Of a stretch of DNA of 64,000 nt, positions 9,204 through 16,986 are shown piece by piece (positions within the stretch are counted from its first letter, which is position 1; every line of letters begins with the position of its first letter). The notes under the pieces are model-generated. The model was not told the origin of the DNA and searched no databases. It saw nothing but the letters and a program-made list of their open reading frames with translations. This DNA comes from Peribacillus glennii (GTDB taxonomy: Bacteria; Bacillota; Bacilli; Bacillales; DSM-1321), in the NCBI RefSeq assembly GCF_003429105.1, contig NZ_QVTD01000003.1:744001-808000 (forward strand), written 5' to 3'. A program made the translations under genes and the position numbers.

Positions 9204-10622
9204 CTAAAAAAAGAAAACAGTAGCCCCATACAAAACAGCTGTAATTGCGGCTGCAATCAAGGCAGGCTTCAATTTGAACCTTGCATATTCAATGACAGAT
9301 AAATTTAATATCCTGGCAATTGTATTTGTATCATCGCTCAAAGGGGATGCAAAGGCACCGAAGGTTCCGCTTGCAAAAACTGCACCTATTACAAGCGGGA
9401 GGGAAACGCCCGCTGCCTGGGACATCGAAATTCCAAGCGGCATCAGAATGCCCCAAGTTCCCCACGCCGACCCAATAAAATAAGAAACGGCTGCTCCAAA
9501 TAGAAACAAGAGCGGCACAACAATTGATGATGGAATCCATCCTGAATGGTCTGTTATGAAACTGGAAAAGCCAAGCTGCTCAGTTACTGAGGAAAGTCCC
9601 CAGACTGCTGCCAGCAAAACAATAACGGACATTAACTCATTTCCTCCAGAGATAAAGCTATTCAACAGATCTGCCGTTTTCATTTTCTGCAAGCGGAGAA
9701 AAATGAATGTAAAAAGCAATGTGAAAACAAGCGCGAACAGCATGGCATCCATTACATCCGCTTTAATAAATGCAGCAAACATCCCCTTTTCTTTTTTATA
9801 TCCATCCCACCATGTGAGCAGCAGCGTTAAACTGACAACTAAAATTAAAGGGATTAACAAATTCCAGGGCTTGGAAGGCAATTCCGTGGCGACAGCAGGA
9901 TCACAGTTATGCCAGTCATCCTCTTGATTTGCTGCTTGTTCCCCAACTTTCCCGGGGTCGCTGTCTTGTGTAGTTTTGGAGTGGTGGAAAAAACTTAAAT
10001 AAATCCCAAGCAAAATCATTACAAACGAAAAGAAATTATAAGGGATGCTTTTTAAAAAGAGCTTATATGGATCTGCAGCTATTTGCTCATTGGTGATAGC
10101 AATGTCCACAATAGAGGTCATATAGCCTACAAAAGCCGTGGCAATCGGAATCAGGACGATGAGCGGGGCAGCTGTGGTTTCAATCACGAATCCTAATTCC
10201 TGAGTAGACATCTTTACTTTTTTTAAAAGTGCGCGCATGATCGGGGCAATGGTAACAAAACGAAAACTTGGTGCGGCAAACGTCCCGATTGTAGAGAGGT
10301 ATGTAAGAATAAGGGCTTCTCTCCTTGTCTTTATACGGGCAGAGGCTTCTTCAACAAAGCCGCGTATCCCGCCTGCTGCCTTGATCATCCCGATCAGCCC
10401 AGAAAAAGCATAAAGAAACAAGAGGATTTTTATGTTGTTTGGATCAATAAGGCCCTTAATGAGGAATTGAACCATTTTCTCCATACCGCCTACAAGAGTA
10501 GGCTGAAGCAGATAAGAACCTGCCAATAATCCGGCAAACAAACCGGGCAGCACTTGTTTTGTTTTCATGGCAATAGGAATGACGACTAAAAAGGGAATTA
10601 TGGAAACCCAATCATTTTGCAA
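9204..10622 (-). CDS. NhaC-family Na+/H+ antiporter
   Basis: An inner-membrane protein of about 472 residues with roughly 11 hydrophobic segments. The pattern is that of NhaC/TC 2.A.35 antiporters: FAAPSFRFVTIAPIM in the first half and SAWGTWGILMPLG, GTFGAFASPLSDDTNTIA in the second half. The hydrophilic loop near residues 215-245 is rich in Asp/Glu. Such proteins exchange sodium for protons, and some relatives carry organic acids such as malate/lactate. GTG 10631 overlaps its own ribosome site. TTG 10622, six bases after AGGGTG, is the preferred start. It appears to be a single-gene unit ending at the terminator at 9143-9178. Confidence 0.87.
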   Translation of the reverse strand: MQNDWVSIIPFLVVIPIAMKTKQVLPGLFAGLLAGSYLLQPTLVGGMEKMVQFLIKGLIDPNNIKILLFLYAFSGLIGMIKAAGGIRGFVEEASARIKTRREALILTYLSTIGTFAAPSFRFVTIAPIMRALLKKVKMSTQELGFVIETTAAPLIVLIPIATAFVGYMTSIVDIAITNEQIAADPYKLFLKSIPYNFFSFVMILLGIYLSFFHHSKTTQDSDPGKVGEQAANQEDDWHNCDPAVATELPSKPWNLLIPLILVVSLTLLLTWWDGYKKEKGMFAAFIKADVMDAMLFALVFTLLFTFIFLRLQKMKTADLLNSFISGGNELMSVIVLLAAVWGLSSVTEQLGFSSFITDHSGWIPSSIVVPLLFLFGAAVSYFIGSAWGTWGILMPLGISMSQAAGVSLPLVIGAVFASGTFGAFASPLSDDTNTIARILNLSVIEYARFKLKPALIAAAITAVLYGATVFFF

Positions 10623-10767
10623 TTTCTTCACCCTAACTATTTATGGCCTATGATTAGAGTGTGATGGATGGGTAAATTTATGCTATTTTAGGGTAGTTCT
10701 TTAATATGAATTAAAAAGATTATTACTTAGTCTCTAATAACACGCTTCAAATTGGGCCGCTTGATAA

Positions 10768-11307
10768 TTAATATTTCATGTCACGGGATAAATTTCCCCG
10801 TTCCAAATTCAGAAGCTGAGTCTTCATATCTAACCCGCCCCGATAACCGGTAAGCTGGCCATTTTTTCCTATCACCCGGTGGCACGGTACGGTAATCAAA
10901 ACCGGGTTCGCCCCTATGGCTGCCCCGACTGCACGAACCGCTTCCGGCTTTTGAATCTGGTTTGCGATATCCGAATAGGACCAGGTCTGTCCGTAAGGAA
11001 TTTTACAAAGTGCCTCCCATACGGCCTGCTGAAATGGAGTACCGCGATAATCAACAGGTCCGGTAAACTCTTCCCGGGTCCCTTGGAAATACTCTTTTAG
11101 TTCTTCCGCATACGGCCTTAATTTTTCATCATCATGAATTAGTGAACTTCCATTAAAACGTTTTTCAACCCAGCCGGAGAGCTCTTCAAAGGATTTACCC
11201 AGGGATCCTATATAACATAGTCCCTTTGCTGTTGCTGCCATGTAGATCTCCCACTCTTCATGAACCAGTAGAGAGTAGTAAATAGCCGGCTTATTTTTTA
11301 TTGTCAT
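10768..11307 (-). CDS. adaB: Methylated-DNA--protein-cysteine methyltransferase (AdaB type)
   Basis: O6-alkylguanine-DNA alkyltransferase of 179 residues. The active-site motif PCHRVIG carries the alkyl-acceptor cysteine at about residue 142, and the C-terminal helix-turn-helix segment (YGQTWSYSDIANQI, then RAVGAAIGANP) is intact. It repairs O6-methylguanine by suicide transfer. The longer frame to GTG 11316 is possible, but AGGTGAT at 11312-11318 fits ATG 11307 better. The start lies inside the end of adaA (17-base overlap), so the two are translationally coupled as in the B. subtilis ada operon. Confidence 0.93.
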   Translation of the reverse strand: MTIKNKPAIYYSLLVHEEWEIYMAATAKGLCYIGSLGKSFEELSGWVEKRFNGSSLIHDDEKLRPYAEELKEYFQGTREEFTGPVDYRGTPFQQAVWEALCKIPYGQTWSYSDIANQIQKPEAVRAVGAAIGANPVLITVPCHRVIGKNGQLTGYRGGLDMKTQLLNLERGNLSRDMKY

Positions 11308-11944
11308 TTTTATCACCTGTGTACATTTCTTTATTTCTATTTAATTGGCGATATTCAGTAGGAGTCAGCCCTGTTTTCTTTTTGAATAACGTTGTGAAAT
11401 AAGATGTATTATACATTCCTACTGCTCCGGCAATTTCCGTAATTGATTCTTCGGAATCGGCCAGGTATTCCACAGCCTTCGTTATCCTCGTTTTCTGTAT
11501 ATATTCAATGGGAGTTACCCTTTTGATTCTTTTAAAAGTGCGTTGCAAATGATAAGGGCTTCCATGGCATATGTCAGCCAGTGATTGAAGTGTCAATTTT
11601 TTGTTATAGTTCGCTTCGATGTAATGAGTAATTTGTGTAACCCACTCATGGTCTGGCAAAGGGCCGCCGGTTGGCTTGCAACGTTTACAAGGACGAAAGC
11701 CTTCTGTAATTGCTTGCTGGGCATTATCAAAAATAAGTACATTTTCTTTGTTGGGCATTTTGGATTTACAGGATGGCCTGCAAAATATACCGGTGGTCTT
11801 TACAGCGTAAAAAAACTTCCTATTGTAAGCTTCATTGTTGAGTATGATGGCTTGCCATTTTTCTTCTGTCAATGTTTCAATTCCATTGCCTGCTGTATGG
11901 CCGACAGAAGCATTATAAGGTACTGACTTCATTTTGTTTTTCAT
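11291..11944 (-). CDS. adaA: Methylphosphotriester-DNA methyltransferase / transcriptional activator AdaA
   Basis: The N-terminal Ada zinc domain has its four cysteines at residues 55, 59, 86 and 89 (FCRPSCKSK and PCKRCK). The C-terminal part is an AraC-type double helix-turn-helix (NKKLTLQSLADICHGS, then GMYNTSYFTTLFKKKTG). In the family, methyl transfer from phosphotriesters to the first cysteine turns the protein into an activator of its own operon. At 217 residues it has the usual AdaA size, with the AdaB activity encoded separately by the overlapping downstream gene. Position and order support the call strongly. Confidence 0.94.
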   Translation of the reverse strand: MKNKMKSVPYNASVGHTAGNGIETLTEEKWQAIILNNEAYNRKFFYAVKTTGIFCRPSCKSKMPNKENVLIFDNAQQAITEGFRPCKRCKPTGGPLPDHEWVTQITHYIEANYNKKLTLQSLADICHGSPYHLQRTFKRIKRVTPIEYIQKTRITKAVEYLADSEESITEIAGAVGMYNTSYFTTLFKKKTGLTPTEYRQLNRNKEMYTGDKNDNKK

Positions 11945-12059
11945 GTCCTTACCCCCATCATTAGTATACCGCTTATAATGGCCTAGTGAACATATTCATG
12001 AATGTAATGGCAAGATATTAAAAATAGGCGCAGGGTATATTGATATGAGCATAGAAAAA

Positions 12060-12093
12060 AATGAAAAGGGAATCTTACAATGATTCCCTTGTG
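12060..12093 (-). terminator. Terminator of the 52-residue gene
   Basis: The hairpin AAGGGAATC/GATTCCCTT (arms near 12066-12074 and 12082-12090) is followed on the minus strand by TTTTCATTTTTTT. Confidence 0.75.
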
Positions 12094-12104
12094 TGTTTCA
12101 TTTA

Positions 12105-12263
12105 TTATTTTGCATCAGCAGAAGTTGGGTTTTCATCAGCATTTCCTCCCCCGGACCCTTCTGGGCTTACTAGACTTTCATGTGAAAATTTACTCCTTTT
12201 GTTACATTCATATTCAACATCTCTATCCATTTCCCTTGCTTTTTTTAAAATTTCTTTTTCCAT
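12105..12263 (-). CDS. Small hydrophilic protein of unknown function (52 aa)
   Basis: The frame is open from 12299, but the strong Shine-Dalgarno AGGGGAGGTGA fixes the start at ATG 12263. The product opens with a charged helix-like stretch (MEKEILKKAREMDRDVEYE) and ends in a Gly/Ser/Asn-rich, low-complexity tail. It has no membrane segment and one cysteine. I do not recognise the family. Its own ribosome site and terminator make it a likely real gene. Small proteins of this composition in Bacillaceae are often sporulation-stage products, but nothing here proves that. Confidence 0.6.
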   Translation of the reverse strand: MEKEILKKAREMDRDVEYECNKRSKFSHESLVSPEGSGGGNADENPTSADAK

Positions 12264-12465
12264 GTCGGGTTCACCTCCCCTTTTAGTCTGTCCGGTCAAT
12301 CGGCGCTTCTTTCGGAAACAATTTTTAGTTGGAAAACCCGCCGATTGGCGAACCTTTGTGAAGGGGAAGACAGAGGCCTAATTCAGGGGTATATGTGATC
12401 GTTTCCCCAGGACATGGCATAAATAGTCTGTGTTCTGCTCTAGGCAGAAAAGAAATCTTTTCTCC

Positions 12466-12495
12466 AAACAAAAAAAGCTGCCAATGACAGCTTTA
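12466..12495 (-). terminator. Terminator of the 109-residue membrane-anchored protein gene
   Basis: AAAGCTG and CAGCTTT form a hairpin at 12476-12494. On the minus strand it is followed by a run of seven T. Confidence 0.7.
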
Positions 12496-12530
12496 CTTGA
12501 GATCAATGCACACTTTTATAATGCTTTTTA

Positions 12531-12860
12531 TCAGTTAGAAACCTTTACTTCTGTTATTTCCTTTTTATCTTGTGAACCCAATTTTTCCTCAGTTTGGCTG
12601 TTAATCGTTTCAGCAGTTGTCAGTGCCTGGCTGTTCGGTTCAGGTGATAATTGATCCGATGGTTTCTCACTGTTTGTTGAAGTGTTTGTGTTATTTCCTG
12701 TAAAAGACCTTACCTGGTTCATGATTTTGTCGCGCATTTCCGGTGTGACCATCGACTGAACCTGATTCATCACTTTGTCGCGTGAAGCTTTGTTACGGAA
12801 TAAATAGACAGCCGCCCCCAAAGCAGCAAGTCCCAATAAACTATTTTTTGATTTAGCCAT
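12531..12860 (-). CDS. Membrane-anchored protein of unknown function (109 aa)
   Basis: The start is ATG 12860, with GGGAGGGA upstream; the longer frame to 12887 lacks a ribosome site. The N-terminus is one short hydrophobic segment (SLLGLAALGAAVYLF), followed by a basic amphipathic stretch with two related units (SRDKVMNQVQSMVTPEM and RDKIMNQVRSFTGN). The C-terminal half is rich in Ser/Asn/Thr/Glu and looks disordered. This resembles small YtxH-like membrane-associated proteins, but the match is only in general layout. Function is unknown. Confidence 0.65.
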   Translation of the reverse strand: MAKSKNSLLGLAALGAAVYLFRNKASRDKVMNQVQSMVTPEMRDKIMNQVRSFTGNNTNTSTNSEKPSDQLSPEPNSQALTTAETINSQTEEKLGSQDKKEITEVKVSN

Positions 12861-13101
12861 AAAAAAGTCCCTCCCTATCATATACAACTGTTATTCCCGT
12901 TAGGTAAAATTTCTAAACAAAAGATCATTAACCGTTAACAGCTGACTCTGATGCTCAACATGGACAAACTTTTATTCGGATTTTCACTTATGAAGAAAAG
13001 GATATTAGCAGCTCAATTCATCTATTGATGATAACTGCAGTTATGCAGTCGCTGTTTTTACCCTAAAAAATATAGCCAAACAAAAGCTCTGTTTCTTAAT
13101 A

Positions 13102-13575
13102 TTAATTTTCAGTTTCAGCGGGAACCCCGATTTTATTTCCAGTAATTTGCATAAAGCGTTCAGGTGTATCCAACTGTTCAAAACCAAATTTTGAGTATAA
13201 TGAGTGTGCGTCAAAAGTCGCCAGCATAAACCTTCGAACACCTTGAAGCTCAGGATAATTTATGATTGTTTTGACCAACCATTTTGAAAGCCCCAAACCT
13301 CTATAGGCCGGTAATATAAAGACATCACAGAGATAAGCAAGGGTGGTTAGATCAGTGATTACCCTGGCAAAACCCACTTGTTCCCAGCTTTCATTTAAAC
13401 CTTCTTTATAGATTCCAAAACAAAGCATCGAATTATTTATTGATTTTTCCACTGTCTGGCGTGAAACTCCTTTTGCCCAGTACGAATCATTACAGAGGAA
13501 ATGAAAAATTGTATCAATATCTAATTGGTTTTTATTTGTAGAAATGATGAAACCATTTTGTTTCCATTCGGTCAT
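13102..13575 (-). CDS. GNAT-family N-acetyltransferase
   Basis: A 157-residue single-domain acetyltransferase. The acetyl-CoA binding motif is ILPAYRGLGLSKWLV (Q/RxxGxG/A type), with the preceding beta strand LAYLCDVF and the later KFGFEQLDTPERFMQ typical of the arylamine/YghO-like subgroup. The start at ATG 13575 has AAGGGG eight bases upstream, unlike the ATG at 13593. The acceptor substrate is not known. Its nearest neighbours on the minus strand are decayed genes, including another GNAT copy at 14245-14660. Confidence 0.85.
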   Translation of the reverse strand: MTEWKQNGFIISTNKNQLDIDTIFHFLCNDSYWAKGVSRQTVEKSINNSMLCFGIYKEGLNESWEQVGFARVITDLTTLAYLCDVFILPAYRGLGLSKWLVKTIINYPELQGVRRFMLATFDAHSLYSKFGFEQLDTPERFMQITGNKIGVPAETEN

Positions 13576-13675
13576 TTTGTATACCCCTTGCATTTTTCTA
13601 ATAATCGACTTGGTGTCAATATGGGTCAGTTCACCGATAATCCGTTAACAAAACCCGCATTTATATAAAAAATTG

Positions 13676-14087
13676 TTAATCGGCCGCATTTTCTTGCATA
13701 TACATAGCCTCTGAAAGACGGCCATCTATACCCTGAAAACTCCAAACATACTTAAAGCATGGTCATCCGGTGCATTTGAAGAGTTGCCTCCTGCTTCAAT
13801 GCCTTATTCACAATCTCATCGACTTTTTCCCGGCTCGCAGCCGAAAGTGCTAAAATCACTTCTGTACTTTTTGTTGCATCAGACACTGCTTTTTTGGTAA
13901 AAGTCTTAAACAATGTTCAACAATTAACATTACAAAAATAATCTCGCTCAACCATACAAGCTTCATTTTCATCAGAAAATTGAGGATTAAATTCATAACC
14001 AATTTTACCAAAAAAGTCCATGGATTTGTCTAAATCTTTCACTGGTAAGTTGACAAAGATTTTTTTCTGATTTAACTCCAATTACAT
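13676..14087 (-). pseudogene. VOC-family protein (PhnB/glyoxalase-like), decayed
   Basis: Reading the minus strand from about 14081 gives KKIFVNLPVKDLDKSMDFFG and IGYEFNPQFSDENEACMV, a clear VOC N-terminus. A stretch of unrelated residues follows, with an in-frame TGA at 13917-13919. The same frame then resumes a family-like sequence (LFKTFTKKAVSDATKSTEV, ILALSAASREKVDEIV). The last part (YVWSFQGIDGRLSEAMYMQ, stop at 13676) needs another frame change near 13755. With one stop and at least one frameshift the gene cannot make the full protein. A GAGG ribosome site is still visible before the start. Confidence 0.8.
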
Positions 14088-14244
14088 CGCCTCGCTTTGT
14101 ATTAACTCGCTACCATTAAAGCATTCCATAATTGTGTCAATAATCCTGCTAACAAAAAATTAATCCCTCTCATCAGAAAACGTGACCTGTTAATCGCTAA
14201 AAGGTTTCATCTTCATTTTTTCGTTCCATACTTTGGGATTTTAT

Positions 14245-14660
14245 TCAAGCCTTACAAGTTGCAACCGTGTTAGTTCTTAGATCTTTTTCAAACATAACGA
14301 TATCCATTGCTCTTATACCATCCTCAAATACTCGGTCTGGATACTTTTTGAAAAAGTCTTTTTTTTATTTCAGCCATGTTAAAACCTGCCTTTTAATAAA
14401 ATGCCTGGTAGCCTATGCTTGAATTGGCTGTGCCAACAATCATTTTTCTAAATCCCTTTTCTTTATAATATAAATCAAAAGATTTCTTTACTATTATTTT
14501 TCCTAAACCATTTCCTCTATATCGCGGATTCAATGCTATATTTTTGAGCTCAACAATCTATTCAGAGTGAAAAGTAAATAAAATGGCTCCAACCACAACA
14601 GTTTCAATATAGATTGAAAACAAAGTGTCAAAAGCAACTGTTTTCTCAGTATTCAATCAA
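14245..14660 (-). pseudogene. GNAT-family N-acetyltransferase, decayed
   Basis: The minus strand encodes VELKNIALNPRYRGNGLGK, a full acetyl-CoA binding motif, then RKMIVGTANSSIGYQAFY and KAGFNMAEI. The end (DFFKKYPDRVFEDGIRAMDI) resembles YycN/AAC(6')-like acetyltransferases. TAG at 14558-14560 and TAA at 14393-14395 interrupt the frame. A shift in the T8 run near 14359-14366 is needed to reach the C-terminus. The N-terminal third is missing or unrecognisable. Confidence 0.75.
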
Positions 14661-14702
14661 CCACCTCCTATGTAACAATCTCCAATAAGCGCCTGCACTC
14701 GT

Positions 14703-14897
14703 TTATTCGAAGTACTCCACTCCAAATAGCTTGAATAAAGCCAAAGAGTCTAATGTATATTGAGAGTCACGATTCAGATAAATGCTTGTCCATATGCCCT
14801 CCTCATTCCTCTGGGCAAGTTCTGTTAGGTATATATTCGTGATCTCGGGTGTTCTTTCGGGATTCGGGCATTTGACCTCAAAAGTCCTTATCTGTAA
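14703..14897 (-). pseudogene. Unrecognised coding remnant
   Basis: About 60 open codons on the minus strand read like protein (EVKCPNPERTPEITNIYLTE, later YTLDSLALFKLFGVEYFE before the stop), but no start codon or ribosome site exists at the open end. I do not recognise the family. Its position between clear pseudogenes suggests the 3' end of a lost gene, though chance openness cannot be excluded. Confidence 0.35.
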
Positions 14898-14921
14898 GTG
14901 AGCTGATTATTTTAGCCATGC

Positions 14922-15116
14922 CTATTTTGGAAAATACTCCCTGAATAAAATAGCCAGGATTGAAACGGCCATTAAAAATAACCAAATATATACTCCAGAT
15001 ATCTTCTTTGTTAAGGTTCTAAATAAGGTATAAAGGACAATGAAGACTGTTATAAAAACAATAATATTTGCAGGTGAATCAAGAACAAACACATTCAAAA
15101 GTTTAAAGTTATGCAT
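14922..15116 (-). CDS. Small membrane protein (64 aa), unknown function
   Basis: Two hydrophobic segments (NIIVFITVFIVLYTLF and YIWLFLMAVSILAILF) are separated by a short basic loop (RTLTKKISG), suggesting a helical hairpin in the membrane. TTGGAGATGG lies about seven bases before ATG 15116. I do not recognise the family. It is the only intact-looking reading frame between the decayed genes and the kinase genes. Confidence 0.5.
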   Translation of the reverse strand: MHNFKLLNVFVLDSPANIIVFITVFIVLYTLFRTLTKKISGVYIWLFLMAVSILAILFREYFPK

Positions 15117-15372
15117 TTTACCATCTCCAACCTTTGCATTTCATGAAGAACCCATTTAAGAGCCCCGTTCTGCAATAATTGCCTGTCGATAGAAATCATA
15201 CATATTATGTAATTTTGAAAATTTTATTTTCAATTTATTCGACCTGCAAATAACAAAATTGTAAATAAACGATGATATTTTAAGTGGTAATATATATGGC
15301 AAAATACAAGTATTGGATTTACAATTGAATAGATGCTCATTTGCTTATCAATTGGAACTAGGGGGAGCTAAA

Positions 15373-16647
15373 TTGTTCGGAATCCAGGAGTTCTTACTCA
15401 ATATGTTGTTTATTATTCTTGCAATCTTTGCCTATCAAATTTTTTGGGCGGATAAAATTAAACAAATCCAAATGATGACCGTCAAACGAAACCGATACAT
15501 CATTGCACTTCTTTGTAGTATCTCTATTATTTTATGTATTACTTTCCCTGTTTCTCAATCAAGTGGGTATTTTTATGATTTGAGACAAATACCGATATTG
15601 ATTGGCACTTTTTATGGCGGGTACCATGTTGGATTGATCCTGACAGGAATTATGGTAGTGTATCGATTCTTGCTTGGGGGCAGCGGTTTAATCAATACAA
15701 TTTTGTTTTACTCTGTATTTATTTCTCTTGCCATCACGGTGCGGCCGATATTTTTGCGTTACAGTTTGAAGAACAAGCTGCTGCTTGTCTCGATCATTGT
15801 AGCAAGCATGTCTTTTTTTCCTATCGTTTTAGCACAGTCTTTAAGGTTTGCTCCTGAAACATCCGAACTCTTTATTCTGATATTCTGCAGTGTTTCGATT
15901 GCCACAGTATGTTTAGCAATCTATCTTATTGAAAAATTGATTGAAACAGTACGCTTGCGAATGGAATTCCACCAAGCCGAAAAAATGAACGTTTTAGGGG
16001 AGCTGACCGCCTCCATAGCCCATGAGATAAGGAATCCAATGACTGCAAGCCGGGGATTTATGCAATTGCTTAAGGAAGAAACCAGAGATGAAAAAAAACA
16101 AAGCTACATCGATTTAGCCATTTCTGAAATGGACAGAGCCCAAACAACGATATCCGAGTATCTCTCTTTTGCAAAACCGGAAATGGAAGAATTAGAAAAG
16201 ATCCAAATTTCTGAGCTTGTATCAAGCGTTCTTTCAATCATGTCTCCCTATGCCGCTTTTCACAATGTGGAACTTATTTCCAACATACAGCCAGGCTTAT
16301 TTATAAATGGAAGCAAGGGAAAACTGACTCAAAGCCTGGTCAATCTCATAAAAAACGCAATCGAGGCCTCCACAGGCAACGGAAAAGTCGAAGTATTCTC
16401 TTTGACAAACGATGCAACTTTGTTTCTCAAAATTTCTGATAACGGAATTGGAATGGAAGAAGAACAAGTGCAACGAATCGGTACACCTTTCTATTCAACA
16501 AAAGAAAAAGGAACCGGCCTTGGTCTTTCAGTAAGCTTTCGGCTGATTGAATTAATGGGCGGTACCATTAAGGTAGAAAGCCAGCCGGGGAAAGGAACTA
16601 GTTTCACCCTTGCTTTTCCATCAATTCCTGACCATAGTAACCAATGA
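15373..16647 (+). CDS. KinB-like membrane sensor histidine kinase
   Basis: The first 190 or so residues are membrane-embedded: about six hydrophobic segments beginning with LNMLFIILAIFAYQIFW, which resembles the start of B. subtilis KinB. Next come a HisKA domain with the phosphorylated histidine in ELTASIAHEIRNPMT, and a HATPase_c domain with N box LVNLIKNAIEAS, DNGIGM and GTGLGLS. Orphan kinases of this kind feed the Spo0F-Spo0B-Spo0A phosphorelay that triggers sporulation; no response regulator gene lies nearby, which fits. The frame is open back to 15313, but GGGGGAG at 15361-15367 places the start at TTG 15373 (424 residues). It could be a KinB orthologue or a paralogue; I leave the symbol empty. 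Confidence 0.85.
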   Translation: MFGIQEFLLNMLFIILAIFAYQIFWADKIKQIQMMTVKRNRYIIALLCSISIILCITFPVSQSSGYFYDLRQIPILIGTFYGGYHVGLILTGIMVVYRFLLGGSGLINTILFYSVFISLAITVRPIFLRYSLKNKLLLVSIIVASMSFFPIVLAQSLRFAPETSELFILIFCSVSIATVCLAIYLIEKLIETVRLRMEFHQAEKMNVLGELTASIAHEIRNPMTASRGFMQLLKEETRDEKKQSYIDLAISEMDRAQTTISEYLSFAKPEMEELEKIQISELVSSVLSIMSPYAAFHNVELISNIQPGLFINGSKGKLTQSLVNLIKNAIEASTGNGKVEVFSLTNDATLFLKISDNGIGMEEEQVQRIGTPFYSTKEKGTGLGLSVSFRLIELMGGTIKVESQPGKGTSFTLAFPSIPDHSNQ

Positions 16648-16651
16648 TTTT

Positions 16652-16813
16652 CTAATCATGGGAATCGGGATGTGGCGCATATATAACCTGGCCCGGAGGA
16701 AGGTAATGATGATTTCCACATTCACCACAATCTCTTTATGACTAAATGCAGAATGATATATCACTATATGGACAATGTATTTCTTCGTACAACAACCATT
16801 TCTTTTTCACCAT
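16652..16813 (-). pseudogene. Small zinc-ribbon protein with two internal stops
   Basis: A 54-codon frame on the minus strand starts MVKKKWLLYEEIHCPYSD and ends RDCGECGNHHYLPPGQVIY followed by APHPDSHD. TAG (16742-16744) and TAA (16736-16738), two codons apart, interrupt it at the middle. The CGECG knuckle and the single remaining cysteine of a first knuckle (CPYS, expected CPxC) suggest a zinc ribbon. It overlaps nothing and lies tail-to-tail with the KinB-like gene. Confidence 0.6.
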
Positions 16814-16832
16814 ACAAAAATCCAAATCTGCT

Positions 16833-16906
16833 TGTCGAAAAATATTGTTCACTTAATAAGAAGTATAGTAAAATTTTAACATATAAATACAGTATTTAAT
16901 GTCGAA
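16833..16906 (+). promoter_or_regulatory. Two Spo0A-box-like heptamers upstream of the second kinase
   Basis: TGTCGAA, the Spo0A box core, occurs at 16833-16839 and again at 16900-16906, 67 bases apart and 80-150 bases before the kinase start. One heptamer is expected by chance about every 8 kb counting both strands, so a pair this close is suggestive only. Confidence 0.35.
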
Positions 16907-16986
16907 ATTCCCTAAAAATGAAGTTTCCTACTCTTGAAATGTAAGTTAAAATGTTTTTATGAATGTATTCGAATGGGGCGGTTAAT

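Noticed and set aside
9556..9927. A 123-codon plus-strand frame inside the NhaC-type gene
   Set aside because: It is antisense to a clear membrane transporter and has the composition expected of an opposite-strand shadow.
12300..12381. Plus-strand frame ending GKPADWRTFVKGKTEA
   Set aside because: It looks slightly protein-like, but there is no start or upstream body, and I could not link it to a family.
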